Origin: Palaemon carinicauda
Taxonomy: Eukaryota > Arthropoda > Malacostraca > Decapoda > Palaemonidae
Length of the DNA: 64,000 nucleotides
Reading direction: 5' to 3'
NCBI RefSeq assembly: GCF_036898095.1
Contig: NC_090730.1
Coordinates: 33,925,717-33,989,716, forward strand
Shown here: one piece after another, positions 35,987-46,994 of the stretch
How positions within the stretch are numbered: the stretch's first letter is position 1
How the letters are laid out: the number at the start of each line of letters is the position of its first letter
Program-made: the position numbers and the translations under genes
The notes under the pieces: generated by a model
Databases searched by the model: none
Seen by the model: the letters and a program-made list of their open reading frames with translations, nothing else
What the model was told of the DNA's origin: nothing

Positions 35987-36476
35987 TGTAATAAATGAAA
36001 TAGTTGTTATTACATGTTTAAAACACATGACGTAATATGTCACTTTGGATGAAGATGCTAGCCGTGAGATTTGCTGTAGTCATGTAGAATCATAAACAGG
36101 ATGCACTATGCAGCCTCGGCAATGTAACATTTTTCTTAAACGTCAACACCAATGCATCAGTGTGTGAAAGATTGTGACGTCACCGGATGCAGGTGTCTTC
36201 CGAGAAAGAATGGAAGTTTCCACATTGTGTTTAAAATGCTACGTCAACTAAGCATACGATATCTGTGATATCGATAATTTAATCAGTTCATATCCATACT
36301 TCACCTGGATCGGTCATCCGACCAAAACCAGCTCCACTCCTATGATGGAGATGTTTAACTCTGTTGTTTTTAGAGAATAAATACTTTTAAAGCTAATAAG
36401 ATGAACTTCGTTATCCAGCCTTAACATCTTAAACAACACATACTCAATGTGTGCTTGTAAAAGTAGCACACTTATA
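35987..36476 (+). repeat. Gypsy 3' LTR
   Basis: 490 bp. Six base differences from 27094-27583, all transitions, counted by eye. Confidence 0.95.
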
Positions 36477-37095
36477 ATTGTACCAACTGTAATGTATGGA
36501 TTAGAGATGAGGGGAATGAAAGTAATGGGGAGACAGAAATTTAAGGTGTTAGAGATGAAGTGTCTGAGGAGTATAGCTGGTGTATCTCGATTAGATAGGG
36601 TTAGGAATTAAGTCGTAAGGGTAAGAACAGTTGTAAGAAATGATTTAGCAGCTAGAGTGGATATGAATGTGCTGAGGTCGTTTGGCCATTTAGAAGGGAT
36701 GGAATGTGTCTGTCTGTTGAAGAAGGTGATGAATGCAAAAGTTGATGGGAGAAGTACAAGAGGAAGGCCAAAGTTTGGGTGGATGGAGGGAGTGAAGTAA
36801 GCTCTAGGTGATAGGTAGCTATATGTGAGAGAAGCAAGGGAGAGTGCGAGAAATAGGAATGAATGGTGAGGGACTGTGACGCAGTTCTGGTAGACACTGC
36901 TGCCTTTTCTGGTCACCTTGGTGACCGCTGAGGTAGCAGCAGTAGGGGATTAAGCATATGAAACTTTATTTGTGGTGGATAACTGGGGAGGCTGGGCTGT
37001 GGGACCCTATCAGTACCAGCCAAACTCGTCTGAATCCCTTGTCAGGCTTGGAGGAGTAAAGAGAGGAAAAGTCCCTTTGTGGGAATTGCCTCGGT
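36477..37095 (+). pseudogene. LINE copy C, 3' part
   Basis: It continues the LINE reading frame cut at 27093: VPTVMYGLEMRGMKVMGRQK, KCLRSIAGVSRLDRVRN, AARVDMNVLRSFGHLEG, TRGRPKFGWMEGVK, with several stops. The 3' non-coding segment with GTAGCAGCAGTAGGGGAT corresponds to that of copies A and B. The end is near 37095, in short GATA-type repeats. Confidence 0.88.
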
Positions 37096-37147
37096 AAATA
37101 GATAGATAGATATATCTACACGCGTGCGTACACACACACACACACAC

Positions 37148-37201
<54 letters not shown>

Positions 37202-37232
37202 AAATTTTGCTCATTTAGACGTGTTTTTCATA
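37096..37232. repeat. (AC)n and (AT)n microsatellite
   Basis: CA repeats from about 37130, AT repeats 37149-37199, then a short flank. Left border of the palindromic element. Confidence 0.92.
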
Positions 37233-37543
37233 TTCAAATAAGCCATGTACATTTTTGATACATTAATTTCTGGATTCTCTTAACGACCTCAGGATCAGAC
37301 CCCAGGCGGAATCACACAAAGACAAGAGCTTGTGACCGTCTGGGAATCGAACCCTGGTCCAGCAAGCTTGTATAGACAGTGCCAAGTGGTAATCACTGTC
37401 TATACAAGCTTGCCAGACCAGGGTTCGATTCCCGGATGGTCACAAGCTCTTGTCTTTGTGTGATTCCGCCTGGGGCTTTGATCCCGAGGTCGTTAAGAGA
37501 ATCCAGACATTAATGTATCAAAAATATATATGGCTTATTTGAA
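37233..37543. mobile_element. Palindromic (foldback) element containing a tRNA-like promoter
   Basis: Arms of about 150 bp (37233-37381 and 37394-37543) are imperfect reverse complements around a 12-bp spacer. In the plus direction the spacer and right arm resemble a tRNA gene start: TGCCAAGTGGTAA at 37380-37392 as a weak A box, and GGTTCGATTCC at about 37431-37441 as a full B box. The left arm carries the mirrored B box (GGAATCGAACC). No protein is encoded. It may be a head-to-head SINE dimer or a MITE-like palindrome. Microsatellites border both ends, so no target duplication can be read. Confidence 0.78.
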
Positions 37544-37744
<201 letters not shown>

Positions 37745-39700
37745 CCATCCATATACCAAGGCACTTCCCCCAATTTTGGGGGGTAGCCGACATGAACAAA
37801 GAAACAAAACAAAAAGGGGACCTCTACTCTCTACGTTCCTCCAGCCTAACCAGGGACTCAGCCGAGTTCAGCTGGTACTGCTAGGGTGCCACAGCCCAAC
37901 CTCCCACATTATCCACCACAGATGAAGCTTCATAATGCTGAATCCCCTACTGCTGCTACCTCCGCGGTCATCTAAGGCACCGGAGGAAGCAGCAGGGCCT
38001 ACCGGAACTGCGTCACAATCGCTCGCCATTCATTCCTATTTCTAGCATGCTCTCTTGCCTCTCTCACATCTATCCTCCTATCACCCAGAGCTTTCTTCAC
38101 ACCATCCATCCACCCAAACCTTGGCCTTCCTCTTGTACTTCTCCCATCAACTCTTGCATTCATCACCTTCTTTAGCAGACAGCCATTTTCCATTCTCTCA
38201 ACATGGCCAAACCACCTCAACACATTCATATCCACTCTAGCCGCTAACTCATTTCTTACACCCGTTCTCACCCTCACCACTTCGTTCCTAACCCTATCTA
38301 CTCGAGATACACCAGCCATACTCCTTAGACACTTCATCTCAAACACATTCAATTTCTGTCTCTCCATCACTTTCATTCCCCACAACTCCGATCCATACAT
38401 CACAGTTGGTACAATCATTTTCTCATATAGAACTCTCTTTACATTCATGCCCAACCCTCTATTTTTTACTACTACCTTAACTGCCCCAAACACTTTGTAT
38501 CCTCCATTCACTCTCTGACGTACATCTGCTTCCACTCCACCATTTGCTGCAACAACAGACCCCAAGTACTTAAACTGATCCACCTCCTCAAGTAACTCTC
38601 CATTCAACATGACATTCAACCTTGCACCACCTTCCCTTCTCGTACATCTCATAACCTTACTCTTACCCACATTAACTCTCAACTTCCTTCTCTCACACAC
38701 CCTTCCAAATTCTGTCACTATTCGGTCAAGCTTCTCTTCTGTGTCTGCTACCAGTACAGTATCATCCGCAAACAACAACTGATTTACCTCCCATTCATGA
38801 TCATTCTCGTCTACCAGTTTTAATCCTCGTCCAAGCACTCGAGCATTCACCTCTCTCACCACTCCATCAACATACAAGTTAAACAACCACGGCGACATCA
38901 CACATCCCTGTCTCAGCCCCACTCTCACGGGAAACCAATCGCTCACTTCATTTCCTATTCTAACACATGCTTTACTACCTTTGTAGAAACTTTTCACTGC
39001 TTGCAACAACCTTCCACCAACTCCATATAACCTCATCACATTCCACATTGCTTCCCTATCAACTCTATCATATGCTTTCTCCAGATCCATAAACGCAACA
39101 TACACCTCCTTACCTTTTGCTAAATATTTCTCGCATATCTGCCTAACTGTAAAAACCTGATTCATACAACCCCTACCTCTTCTAAAACCACCCTGTACTT
39201 CCCAGATTGCATTCTTTGTTTTATCCTTAATCCTATTAATCATTACTCTACCATACACTTTTCCAACTACACTCAACAAACTAATACCTCTTGAATTACA
39301 ACACTCATGCACATCTCCCTTACCCTTATATAGTGGTACAATACACGCACAAACCCAATCTACTGGTACCATTGACAACACAAAACACATATTAAACAAT
39401 CTCACCAACCATTCAGGTACAGTCACACCCCCTTCCTTCAACATCTCAGCTTTAACACCATCCATACCAGATGCTATTCCTACTCTCGTTTCATCTAGTG
39501 CTCTCCTCACTTCCTCTATTGTAATCTCTCTCTCATTCTCATCTCCCATCACTGGCACCTCAACACCTGGAACAGCAATTATGTCTGCCTCCCTATTATC
39601 CTCGACATTCAGCAAACTTTCAAAATATTCCGCTCACCTTTTCCTTGCCTCCTCTCCTTTTAACAACCTTCCATTTCCATCTTTCACTGTCTCTTCTAAA
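37745..39700 (-). mobile_element. LINE copy B, 5'-truncated
   Basis: Same family as copy A and very similar through the 3' non-coding segment and the RT region. The 3' end is near 37747, next to ATCCATCCATATACC. The 5' break is near 39700, in the linker before RT, so the endonuclease is absent. Confidence 0.9.
37999..39615 (-). CDS. Reverse transcriptase of LINE copy B (partial, open frame)
   Basis: An uninterrupted frame of about 538 codons covers the RT and C-terminal domains: ISLLSVVGKVYGRVMINR, GGFRRGRGCMNQVFTVR, VAFMDLEKAYDRVDRE, VGLRQGCVMSPWLFNLYVDG, NQLLFADDTVLVAD, KYLGSVVAANGG, TRGRPRFGWMDG. All polymerase motifs including FADD are present. Upstream the frame continues as EETVKDGNGRLLKGEEARKR and then meets a TGA near 39637, where copy A has tryptophan. 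There is no natural start codon, because the element is 5'-truncated. It is the best-preserved RT of this family in the window, and it cannot transpose without the endonuclease. Confidence 0.9.
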   Translation of the reverse strand: MLNVEDNREADIIAVPGVEVPVMGDENEREITIEEVRRALDETRVGIASGMDGVKAEMLKEGGVTVPEWLVRLFNMCFVLSMVPVDWVCACIVPLYKGKGDVHECCNSRGISLLSVVGKVYGRVMINRIKDKTKNAIWEVQGGFRRGRGCMNQVFTVRQICEKYLAKGKEVYVAFMDLEKAYDRVDREAMWNVMRLYGVGGRLLQAVKSFYKGSKACVRIGNEVSDWFPVRVGLRQGCVMSPWLFNLYVDGVVREVNARVLGRGLKLVDENDHEWEVNQLLFADDTVLVADTEEKLDRIVTEFGRVCERRKLRVNVGKSKVMRCTRREGGARLNVMLNGELLEEVDQFKYLGSVVAANGGVEADVRQRVNGGYKVFGAVKVVVKNRGLGMNVKRVLYEKMIVPTVMYGSELWGMKVMERQKLNVFEMKCLRSMAGVSRVDRVRNEVVRVRTGVRNELAARVDMNVLRWFGHVERMENGCLLKKVMNARVDGRSTRGRPRFGWMDGVKKALGDRRIDVREAREHARNRNEWRAIVTQFR

Positions 39701-40012
39701 GCCTAGAATAACTTTTCAATATAAAAAATGTAGGCCAGGAAAGCTTCCATTTTAGAAAGGAATTTAATTGAGAAAGTGATTTAATAATATGTCCAATATT
39801 CCTCTCAAGTATATCCATTGAAAAAATTAACATGAAAAAGAGCACCATGAAATTCTGTACAGATAAAAAAGGACTAAAGGAAATGACTGTTTGTTATCTG
39901 TACAGCTGCAATATGTTAATAGAAAATGTTCAGTCTTCTGGCAGAAGCCTTAGTTACACTAAAATGAATATTAATATGCAAGTTTATTACTATTTATTAC
40001 TGGTCACATCAT
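39701..40012. other. No gene seen
   Basis: AT-rich flank of LINE copy B; the small ORF at 39832-40014 has no recognisable domain. Confidence 0.6.
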
Positions 40013-40265
40013 AAGGCGCAATACTCTACAGTATTCTAGAAGTTTTATTCAAACTCTGATCAGATTATGAAAAGTTCTTCCTGATGAAGCAGTTCAATCA
40101 GTGACACATCAAACCTTGAAACATTTTGTAAATGCTTTTCTGCTGAGCAGGTTGACATTAGTGTTGTTTTATAGTTTATAGAAAAATAATAATCTATTTT
40201 TAACGTTGTTACTAATCTTAAGAAATTTATGGTTTTTGTTCATTACTTATAAATAGTTTAATACT
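40013..40265 (+). pseudogene. C-terminal relic of the Jockey/CR1-like LINE
   Basis: The plus strand reads YSRSFIQTLIRL, stop, KVLPDEAVQSVTHQTLKHF, then VNAFLLSRLTLVLFYSL, which aligns with the C-terminal block of the LINE at 22001-22360 (NTTQYFSSFIPAVTKF and following). It is short and decayed, with one stop. Confidence 0.65.
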
Positions 40266-41022
40266 CAACGAGTATTCATTCTCTTGTTGTTCTATTGATA
40301 TAATTTTGAGAATAGGCCTCAAATTAATTATTTGTATGGAACCCCAGTCTTGCAAAGCATTATTCACATTAAGAAATTTTGAGAATTGAGAATTTATATT
40401 TGACCATAAAAAATTCGTTTCCTCTCTAAGAAGAATGCGTTTCATTGCCAATATAGAGTAGTCCTTTAACAATCATTGTTTTCCAGTAAAAATAGCATTA
40501 TTTTTTTATTCATATTTATTTGGTTTTGTTTAATTTGGCTTACACGTAATAAAGTGTTCCTCAGGACATGTAAAATAAAATGATAGAATCCCTCTACCTA
40601 TCAGCCTCCAAAAGAATTCATAAACTAATTACGAGAGTAGTTTGTTAGTGCAGATTCGGAACAAAACCTATTCAGCCAATAATTTTTTATCGCTATGAAC
40701 TGCAGGAGCAAAGATATATAAACTATGATTAGAAAGATGGAGCAGTTATCTGAAACTCGAGGATTGTCTAAAAGACACGATTAACATGATTTAGGAAAAT
40801 CGTTTACGGATACGGATATTGGGAAAAAATTATTGCTAAAATGAAAACCAGGTCATCAGACTTTGCAAAAGCGAGGCAAGAGAAAATGTATGAAAATCTT
40901 CAACCAAGTTTCTTTAGAAAATTAATGAGAAGGCCTGTAGATTCACCGCCCACATTTTAATAAGTTAATAAGGAAAGGGAATTATGTGGCATTTAAGGAA
41001 GTTTCAAAAAAGGTTATTATAG

Positions 41023-41079
<57 letters not shown>

Positions 41080-41861
41080 TTCAGTCATTATGTTCAATCA
41101 CGAGTTGATTCCTATGATTATTTTTTCCTAAATAAAAGATGACAATAGGTAAATTTTACTAGAAACGATAATTTTGTTTTGTTTAAGTAGCTTAAATGAT
41201 GATTTCAAATGGATTGAAGTTTTGTACCGAAGAAAATTGCCTTATCCACCATTAACCAAGAAACAACAGAATGTTTTTGCTTATTTTTTTTTTTTTCATA
41301 TAATTGAGGCAGGTTCTAGTCAAGAATGCATCTATCCCTGGGATGTATATACCCATAAGGTTCAACTATAATCAAGGCTTATGGAATGAATCGTGTGTTT
41401 AAGAGCAATAATAAAGATACTGTAATTTCTTTTAATTTAATTAATTGTTCTGTTTTGCCATTTGCAAATGGATTTTTTAATTTGATTGTGTTTTATAAAA
41501 CGGTTATGTATTTAGCAATATTTAATTTGTTAAATCTGTTTACTTTTTATGCATTTAATTAAAAGGTATTAATTATCGGCCATTTGATATTTTGCCTAAA
41601 TTTGGAATCCTTTTACCGTAATGAGCAAGTTACCCAGTAAATCGATTATATGTTTCCATTAATGAATTGCATCCAAAGATGAAAAAAAAATAACGGAGTA
41701 TAATAATAATTATGCAAAGTTCATGAATCTGTGCATAATAGATTATTCACAAAGAAAGATTACTCTTGTGAATATACAGTGCATTCCAGGAAAAAAAAAC
41801 ACATGCATGAAACGTATATAGATTCTCTTGAGATTGTATATTTATGGTAATAACAATATTT
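40266..41861. other. Unassigned AT-rich DNA with an (AAT)n array
   Basis: An (AAT)n array lies at about 41027-41079. No gene was found in the rest; the small ORFs near 40227 and 41174 lack domains. Confidence 0.6.
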
Positions 41862-42400
41862 TTATTATTATTATTATTGTTATTATTATTACTTGCTAAG
41901 CTACAACCCTAGTTGGAAAAGCAGGATGCTATAAGCCTAATGGCCGCAATAGGGAAAAATAGCCCAGTGAGGAAAGGAAATAAGGAAAAAAATAAACTAC
42001 AAGACTAGTAGTGAACAACATAAAATATCTTACGAATAGCAGCAACATTTAAATATATGTTTCATATATGAAATATAAAAACTTGAAAAACTAGAGTAAG
42101 AGAAATAAGATAGAAAAGTGTTCCCGAGAAGTCTAACCCAAGATAGTGGAAGAACATGGTACTGAGGCTATGACACTAACCAAGACTAGCGAACAATGGT
42201 TTGATTTTGAAGTGTTTTTCTGAAGAGCAGCTTACCATAGCTAAAGAGTCTCTTCTACCCATACCAAAAGGAAAGTAGCCACTAAGCAATTATAGTGCAG
42301 TAAGTAAAAGATCTTGAGTGAAGAACTGTTTGGTAATGTCAGTGTTGTCAAGTGCATGACGACAGAGTAGACTGTGGAAAGAATAGGCCAGACTATTCTA
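41862..42400 (-). repeat. Non-coding dispersed element sharing the LINE 3' tail
   Basis: It starts with an ATT/TTA array (about 41862-41891), then the tail GCTAAGCTACAACCCTAG shared with the Jockey/CR1-like LINE at 21658. The LINE coding end is absent. A body without ORF follows, and parts of that body recur at 18655-18890. In minus orientation this is body, LINE-like 3' tail, (TAA)n, which fits a non-autonomous retroelement using the LINE machinery. Confidence 0.72.
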
Positions 42401-43295
42401 ATCAACTACAGAAAAAAACAGGAGCAGTCACAAAAGAAGAGAATATTTTTGGGGGTTGCATAAGACATTAGCTTTGTGTCACCTAATCGGATTTCAGTTC
42501 ATTATTTTCAAAATAGAAAACAGTAGAAATCAATTGTTTTCGGATGTCTTAGAGGGAAGGAAATCATCTGACTGAATAATGTAATGAGATTCATCACGGT
42601 GTACGCTTTCCTTCACGATCATAATATCCAACACAATTTAAACCATACCCATAAAATGATAAGCCCTATAAAGTAACACATGAAATTTAGCAACGATCCA
42701 CAATCTATTAATGATATGAATAAAGGGATAAGAAGGGAGGGTGTGTAAAAGGCTATTTTTCTTTTTAATACCAGATGTGTCTACCGCGTTCTTTGGCCTT
42801 TTACTGTTTCTATTATATTGTTGCTTCCTTTCTCTTGGAATAGTAATATACCACTCTTCCATCCACCTTGATTGAAGGCGAGTATTATTGTAATATGTTA
42901 CTTAAGAAACTGATTTACAGATACAAAATATTCTCCCCCCAGTTATTTAACTTTTTTCAGTTTATATTTAAATTCCTTCTTTTATCCGTGAAAATAACCT
43001 CGGTTACATCCATCTTCAGAAGTGAGAGAGCAGAAGGCGAATTACTATTTTTAACATAAAGTGCTTCCAGTCATAAAAACTAATGAAATAGTGCTTTGAT
43101 TTTTCTTAATTATTCTTTACCACCTCAAAGACAAACCCTAACATCTGGAAGCTGGTCAGGAACTGAAAGCGAAAAAGTGGTTGGGGATATTAGCTTTTTA
43201 TGATGCAATCCATGTTCAAAGGTTAGAATTCTTAAGCACCTGAAATTAGAAATAAAATTGTACATTTTGAAATGAAAATGATTTTTACTGGAACT

Positions 43296-43298
<3 letters not shown>
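42401..43298. other. No gene seen
   Basis: Unassigned sequence; small ORFs at 42638 and 42868 have no recognisable domain. Confidence 0.6.

Positions 43299-43369
<71 letters not shown>
43299..43369. repeat. (AG)n microsatellite
   Basis: Uninterrupted AG dinucleotides. Confidence 0.97.
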
Positions 43370-43372
<3 letters not shown>

Positions 43373-44152
43373 GAAAAGTTTTGTCCTCGGTGATATCATC
43401 GTGGAAAAAAGAAATGGATCAAAGTCAATTAGTATTTCTTGGGAAAACTAACAGGTAGAAAAACTACCGAAAATATAAATGACCAAAATTGTAATTGTGT
43501 TTTGACTTGGCGATCTTGTTATACTATCCAAGAATAAATAATGATTGAATTTTCAAGGTTATTATTTTTCATATTTGAGGTAATTGCTGAGGATGAAATG
43601 CAGATGTTTTACAAAAAGTTTTCTCTGACATGTTTATTGCTAAAAACAATGTTAATAAAACAGTAGTTAATGATATATACCATTGAATTTTATTTACATC
43701 TTATCTATTATTTGTTTCACTTCAGTTCCTTCCTTAAACCATGAAAACATTTAATTTTGAAAAGTGCAAAACCACGATTTTTTGTAATATGTATTATTAA
43801 TTCCTATGTTTCTTCATCCTTTTTACTGTATCTCTTTATTTTTTCCTCACGTAATCAATTGTTTTTCTTTATCATATCATTGCTACATATGTATACAAAC
43901 CATTCTTTTACTTGATGCAAAATGCAAAAATTATACGATAAGTGAACTTATAAATCTCGTGGAGTTACTCCTCATTTTTTCTACTCTATTTTCTAAATAG
44001 AAATGCATGATTTGTTTATCAATAACTTCATCAACTATATAAAAGACACAAACAATAGAAAAATTGGGCAAATCTATGCAGTCTCTAATTGTTGATAAAA
44101 GGACGAGTAATGGGGTTATTTGCATATTCAAATTTAGGATGATTCCCGAGTG

Positions 44153-44154
<2 letters not shown>
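43370..44154. other. No gene seen
   Basis: AT-rich sequence without recognisable features. Confidence 0.6.
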
Positions 44155-44195
<41 letters not shown>

Positions 44196-44330
44196 GCTAA
44201 GCTACAACCCTAGTTGGAAAAGTAGGAGGTTATAAGCTTAAGGGCTCCGACAGGGAAAAATTGCCCAGTGAGGAGAGGTAATAAGGAAATACATAAACGA
44301 TATAAGAAGTAATGAACATTAGTATCAGAA
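44155..44330 (-). repeat. (ATT)n array plus LINE-type 3' tail
   Basis: An ATT array to about 44197 is followed by GCTAAGCTACAACCCTAG and about 110 bp matching the tail units at 21658 and 41892. Neither the LINE coding end nor the non-coding body follows, so the copy is very short. Confidence 0.8.
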
Positions 44331-44818
44331 TGTCTATCAAGAAATGGAACTTAAATATTTAGGTATACACAAAGTGGGTTTCTCCAAGAAAGCTCATCAG
44401 AAGACAGTAAACATGTCTATTTGCAAAAATAACTCAAAATGCAAAGCTACTATTTATGTGTATTGTTTTTTATTTATTCATTTTTTTTTTTACTCAAGAC
44501 CGATTCAGATCATGATATGACAATTTACAGTAATCATTGTGATTATGAGGTCACGCGAGAGTTCCGTGAAATTAGCTTTTTATAAACAGCCTTTATCTCT
44601 ACGTAAAAAAATGAAGACCCACAATTCCACATGGTAAAACCAGCAAAATGATTTGCCATGAAATCAAGAATCCTACAATTTCAGAAGACATGTCTTCTAC
44701 GCGTTTAGATACCTTAATCCACCAAATGAATATTACCTTTCTGGTGAAGCAAATATTATTCATTTCTTTCAGTGGGACTGCAATTTACCTTGCAGGAGCT
44801 TTTATTAATTAGTTAGTG
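44331..44818. other. No gene seen
   Basis: Unassigned AT-rich DNA. Confidence 0.6.
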
Positions 44819-45149
44819 TTTTGGTGGCCTGTTGGTAACGTCCTTGCCTGGTGATTGCCAGACTGGGGTTCAAGTCCCGCTGAAACTTGTTAATCTCTTG
44901 TGTCGTTGCAACCTCACCATCCTTGTTAGCTAAGAATGGGTGGTTTGGGGGAGCCTATAGGTCTATCTTCTGAGTTATCAGACGCCATTGCCTTGCCCTC
45001 CATGGCCCTAGCTTGGGTGGAAAGGTGGCCTGGACACAGATCATATGCATGCATGGTCAGTTTCTAGGACATCGTTCTGCTTGATAGAGTAGTGTCACTG
45101 TCCCTTGCCTCTACTATTTATGTGCCCTTTAAACCTTTAAACCTTTAAC
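44819..45149 (+). mobile_element. tRNA-derived SINE, copy 2
   Basis: Same family as 6593-6920. The A box TGGCCTGTTGG lies at 44825-44835 and the B box GGTTCAAGTCC at 44867-44877, with one change from the consensus B box. The body contains CCTAGCTTGGGTGG. It ends in three CCTTTAAA-type units at about 45125-45149, which shows the tail repeat of the family clearly. Confidence 0.85.
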
Positions 45150-45625
45150 GTGTGAAACAACTTCAGCTGAATGAAAATAGCTGGTTCAATATTTCTTCAA
45201 GCAGTATGAAATTCTATTCCACATTCATAATCATCATTACTCATAACCAGTTTCAGGATATCAATCTCATTGGAATATTAACTCTGCATATAAGGTTGGG
45301 AACAATGTTTTCTTTGTTTTATATAATATTATCTATATATAGATATCTGGTTATAAAAAGGCAAATGAAGACGTCAGGTATATGAATGACAATAATATAT
45401 ATATAAACTTTCGGTTATCAACACTGTCTTCCTACAACAATTATAATAACAGTGAAATTTTGTCATAAATGATATATTCAATGGAATCAGGCGTGAAAGA
45501 AACCCTAACTTATATGAAAAAAATGTATATTTGTCGTATACGTGGTTTTGCGCTAACATTCAATGAATAAACAACTTGATAAGAGAATCAAATACACACA
45601 TGTATACGAATATACATGTATATAC

Positions 45626-45706
<81 letters not shown>
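45150..45706. other. Unassigned DNA ending in (AT)n
   Basis: No gene. (AT)n with interruptions from about 45600 to 45706 forms the left border of the DIRS element. Confidence 0.7.
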
Positions 45707-45708
<2 letters not shown>

Positions 45709-45747
45709 ATTTTGAGCTAAGTGAAAAATCTATTTTCGGGTGAAATG

Positions 45748-46068
45748 GCCATGTCGTCCTGATGGAAGTTCCTATAAGTAGCTTCCTAAGGGATATATGT
45801 ACTACAGTGATATTCCCAGAGAATTTTAGCTTTGGGTATCCAGAATTCTAACTCCTGGCGCAAATATCCTTAAATTTCTCTCAAGGATATCGCATATTAT
45901 CAGATGACGTATTCTTGACACGCCACATAGCAATCTGCACCCCTAATAGCGTTTACGTTTTGAGGGGGAAGTGGCAGAATAGAAGGGGAGCCGTATCAAG
46001 GTTACCCTAGTTCTCATACTACTATTGAGTATCACAACAGCGCCATATCCAAGATGGAGAACATTCCT
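45748..46068 (+). repeat. DIRS inverted terminal repeat, left
   Basis: Begins GCCATGTCGTCCTGATGG and ends near CAAGATGGAGAACATTCC. Its reverse complement is 58542-58861, with scattered differences. A further 41 bp outside it (45707-45747) belong only to this end. Confidence 0.9.
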
Positions 46069-46141
46069 TGTAGCATTGATTATGGTACAGTACTTCGGGA
46101 GGAATACTGTGAAGGTCTTTTCTTTTTGAAAAGAAGGGTGG

Positions 46142-46243
46142 GTCCATCAGGACGACATGGCCATCTCACCCAAAAATCGATTTTTTGCTTCACTCAAAAT
46201 CCGTTTTTTGGGCTCAAGCCATATCGTCCTGAAGGAAGCTACC
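46142..46243 (+). repeat. DIRS internal complementary region
   Basis: The first part (to about 46202) is the reverse complement of the left end 45707-45767. The second part (from about 46206, TTTGGGCTCAAGCC) is the reverse complement of the right end 58845-58868. Side by side they copy the junction of the two ends in a closed circle, as known for DIRS-1. Confidence 0.88.
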
Positions 46244-46994
46244 AGAGCATTAATGTATCTGTGGGTTTTCACCAGTGACTTGACCTTTGGACAACATTTC
46301 TGTGGTCATTTGGACCAATTGAGATAAATGACGTTACCGTTATCCGTCATCATCACTAATTATAAACGGTGTTAGTGCTTCCTGCCCCCTACAGGGAAGA
46401 GTCATTCTGGACAGTAGAAAAGGGGTCTCAAAGGTTGACATATATTGTATGAACAAACATAAGTGTGCACTGAATATTCAAACCGTCTTATAGTTCGTAT
46501 ATATTGCCGAATCAATATCAGTGTCTCTTTGCGAGCATACAACTATATGAAGAATACTTACTTTTCTAAGCCAAAAAACTCTGGCATTTTACGCATGAAA
46601 TTTTTGGACAAATTAGGATGCCATTACATTCTGAATTAACCAGTAAGACGAATGTAGCATGATAACGGAATTATGCACGTAACGTATACAGAAATTATAT
46701 TTCTTTCTTGAAAGGGAAAGAAAATAATGAGTGCCACTTTGATTGAAGAAAAAATTATAATAAAATTTCTCCTCGTAATTTCTGTACAGGTTACATTCTA
46801 TCAACACTGTGTACTACGTACACACAGCATTAGGAGCTCACACTAAAAGTGATGACCCCTTCTCCCATTAATTGACAGTCTCAGTCAATTAACTGTTCAT
46901 CGCAGAATTAGACGACAGGTTTTAATACACTACCTGACGCCACCACATAATGCTTCAGTTCATGGACCTGCTTAGCCTAGTGTTTGTAAAACAC
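46244..46994 (-). other. DIRS region between complementary region and recombinase
   Basis: No ORF of note. It probably holds the former end of the recombinase ORF and 3' non-coding DNA. Confidence 0.55.

Larger units (their letters stand above)
27094..36476 (+). mobile_element. Gypsy-type LTR retroelement with an envelope gene (errantivirus-like), nested in LINE copy C
   Basis: Two 490-bp LTRs (27094-27583 and 35987-36476) enclose a leader, gag, pol (protease, RT, RNase H, integrase) and env. The 4-bp sequence ATTG occurs at 27090-27093 and again at 36477-36480, as expected of a target duplication. The interrupted LINE codons resume directly after it. By eye the LTRs differ at six positions, all transitions, so the insertion is moderately young. 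LTR ends are TGTAATAA and CACTTATA, not the standard TG...CA. Stops in gag, pol and env and an inverted duplication in RNase H make this copy defective. The gene order matches invertebrate endogenous retroviruses of the Gypsy superfamily. Confidence 0.95.
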
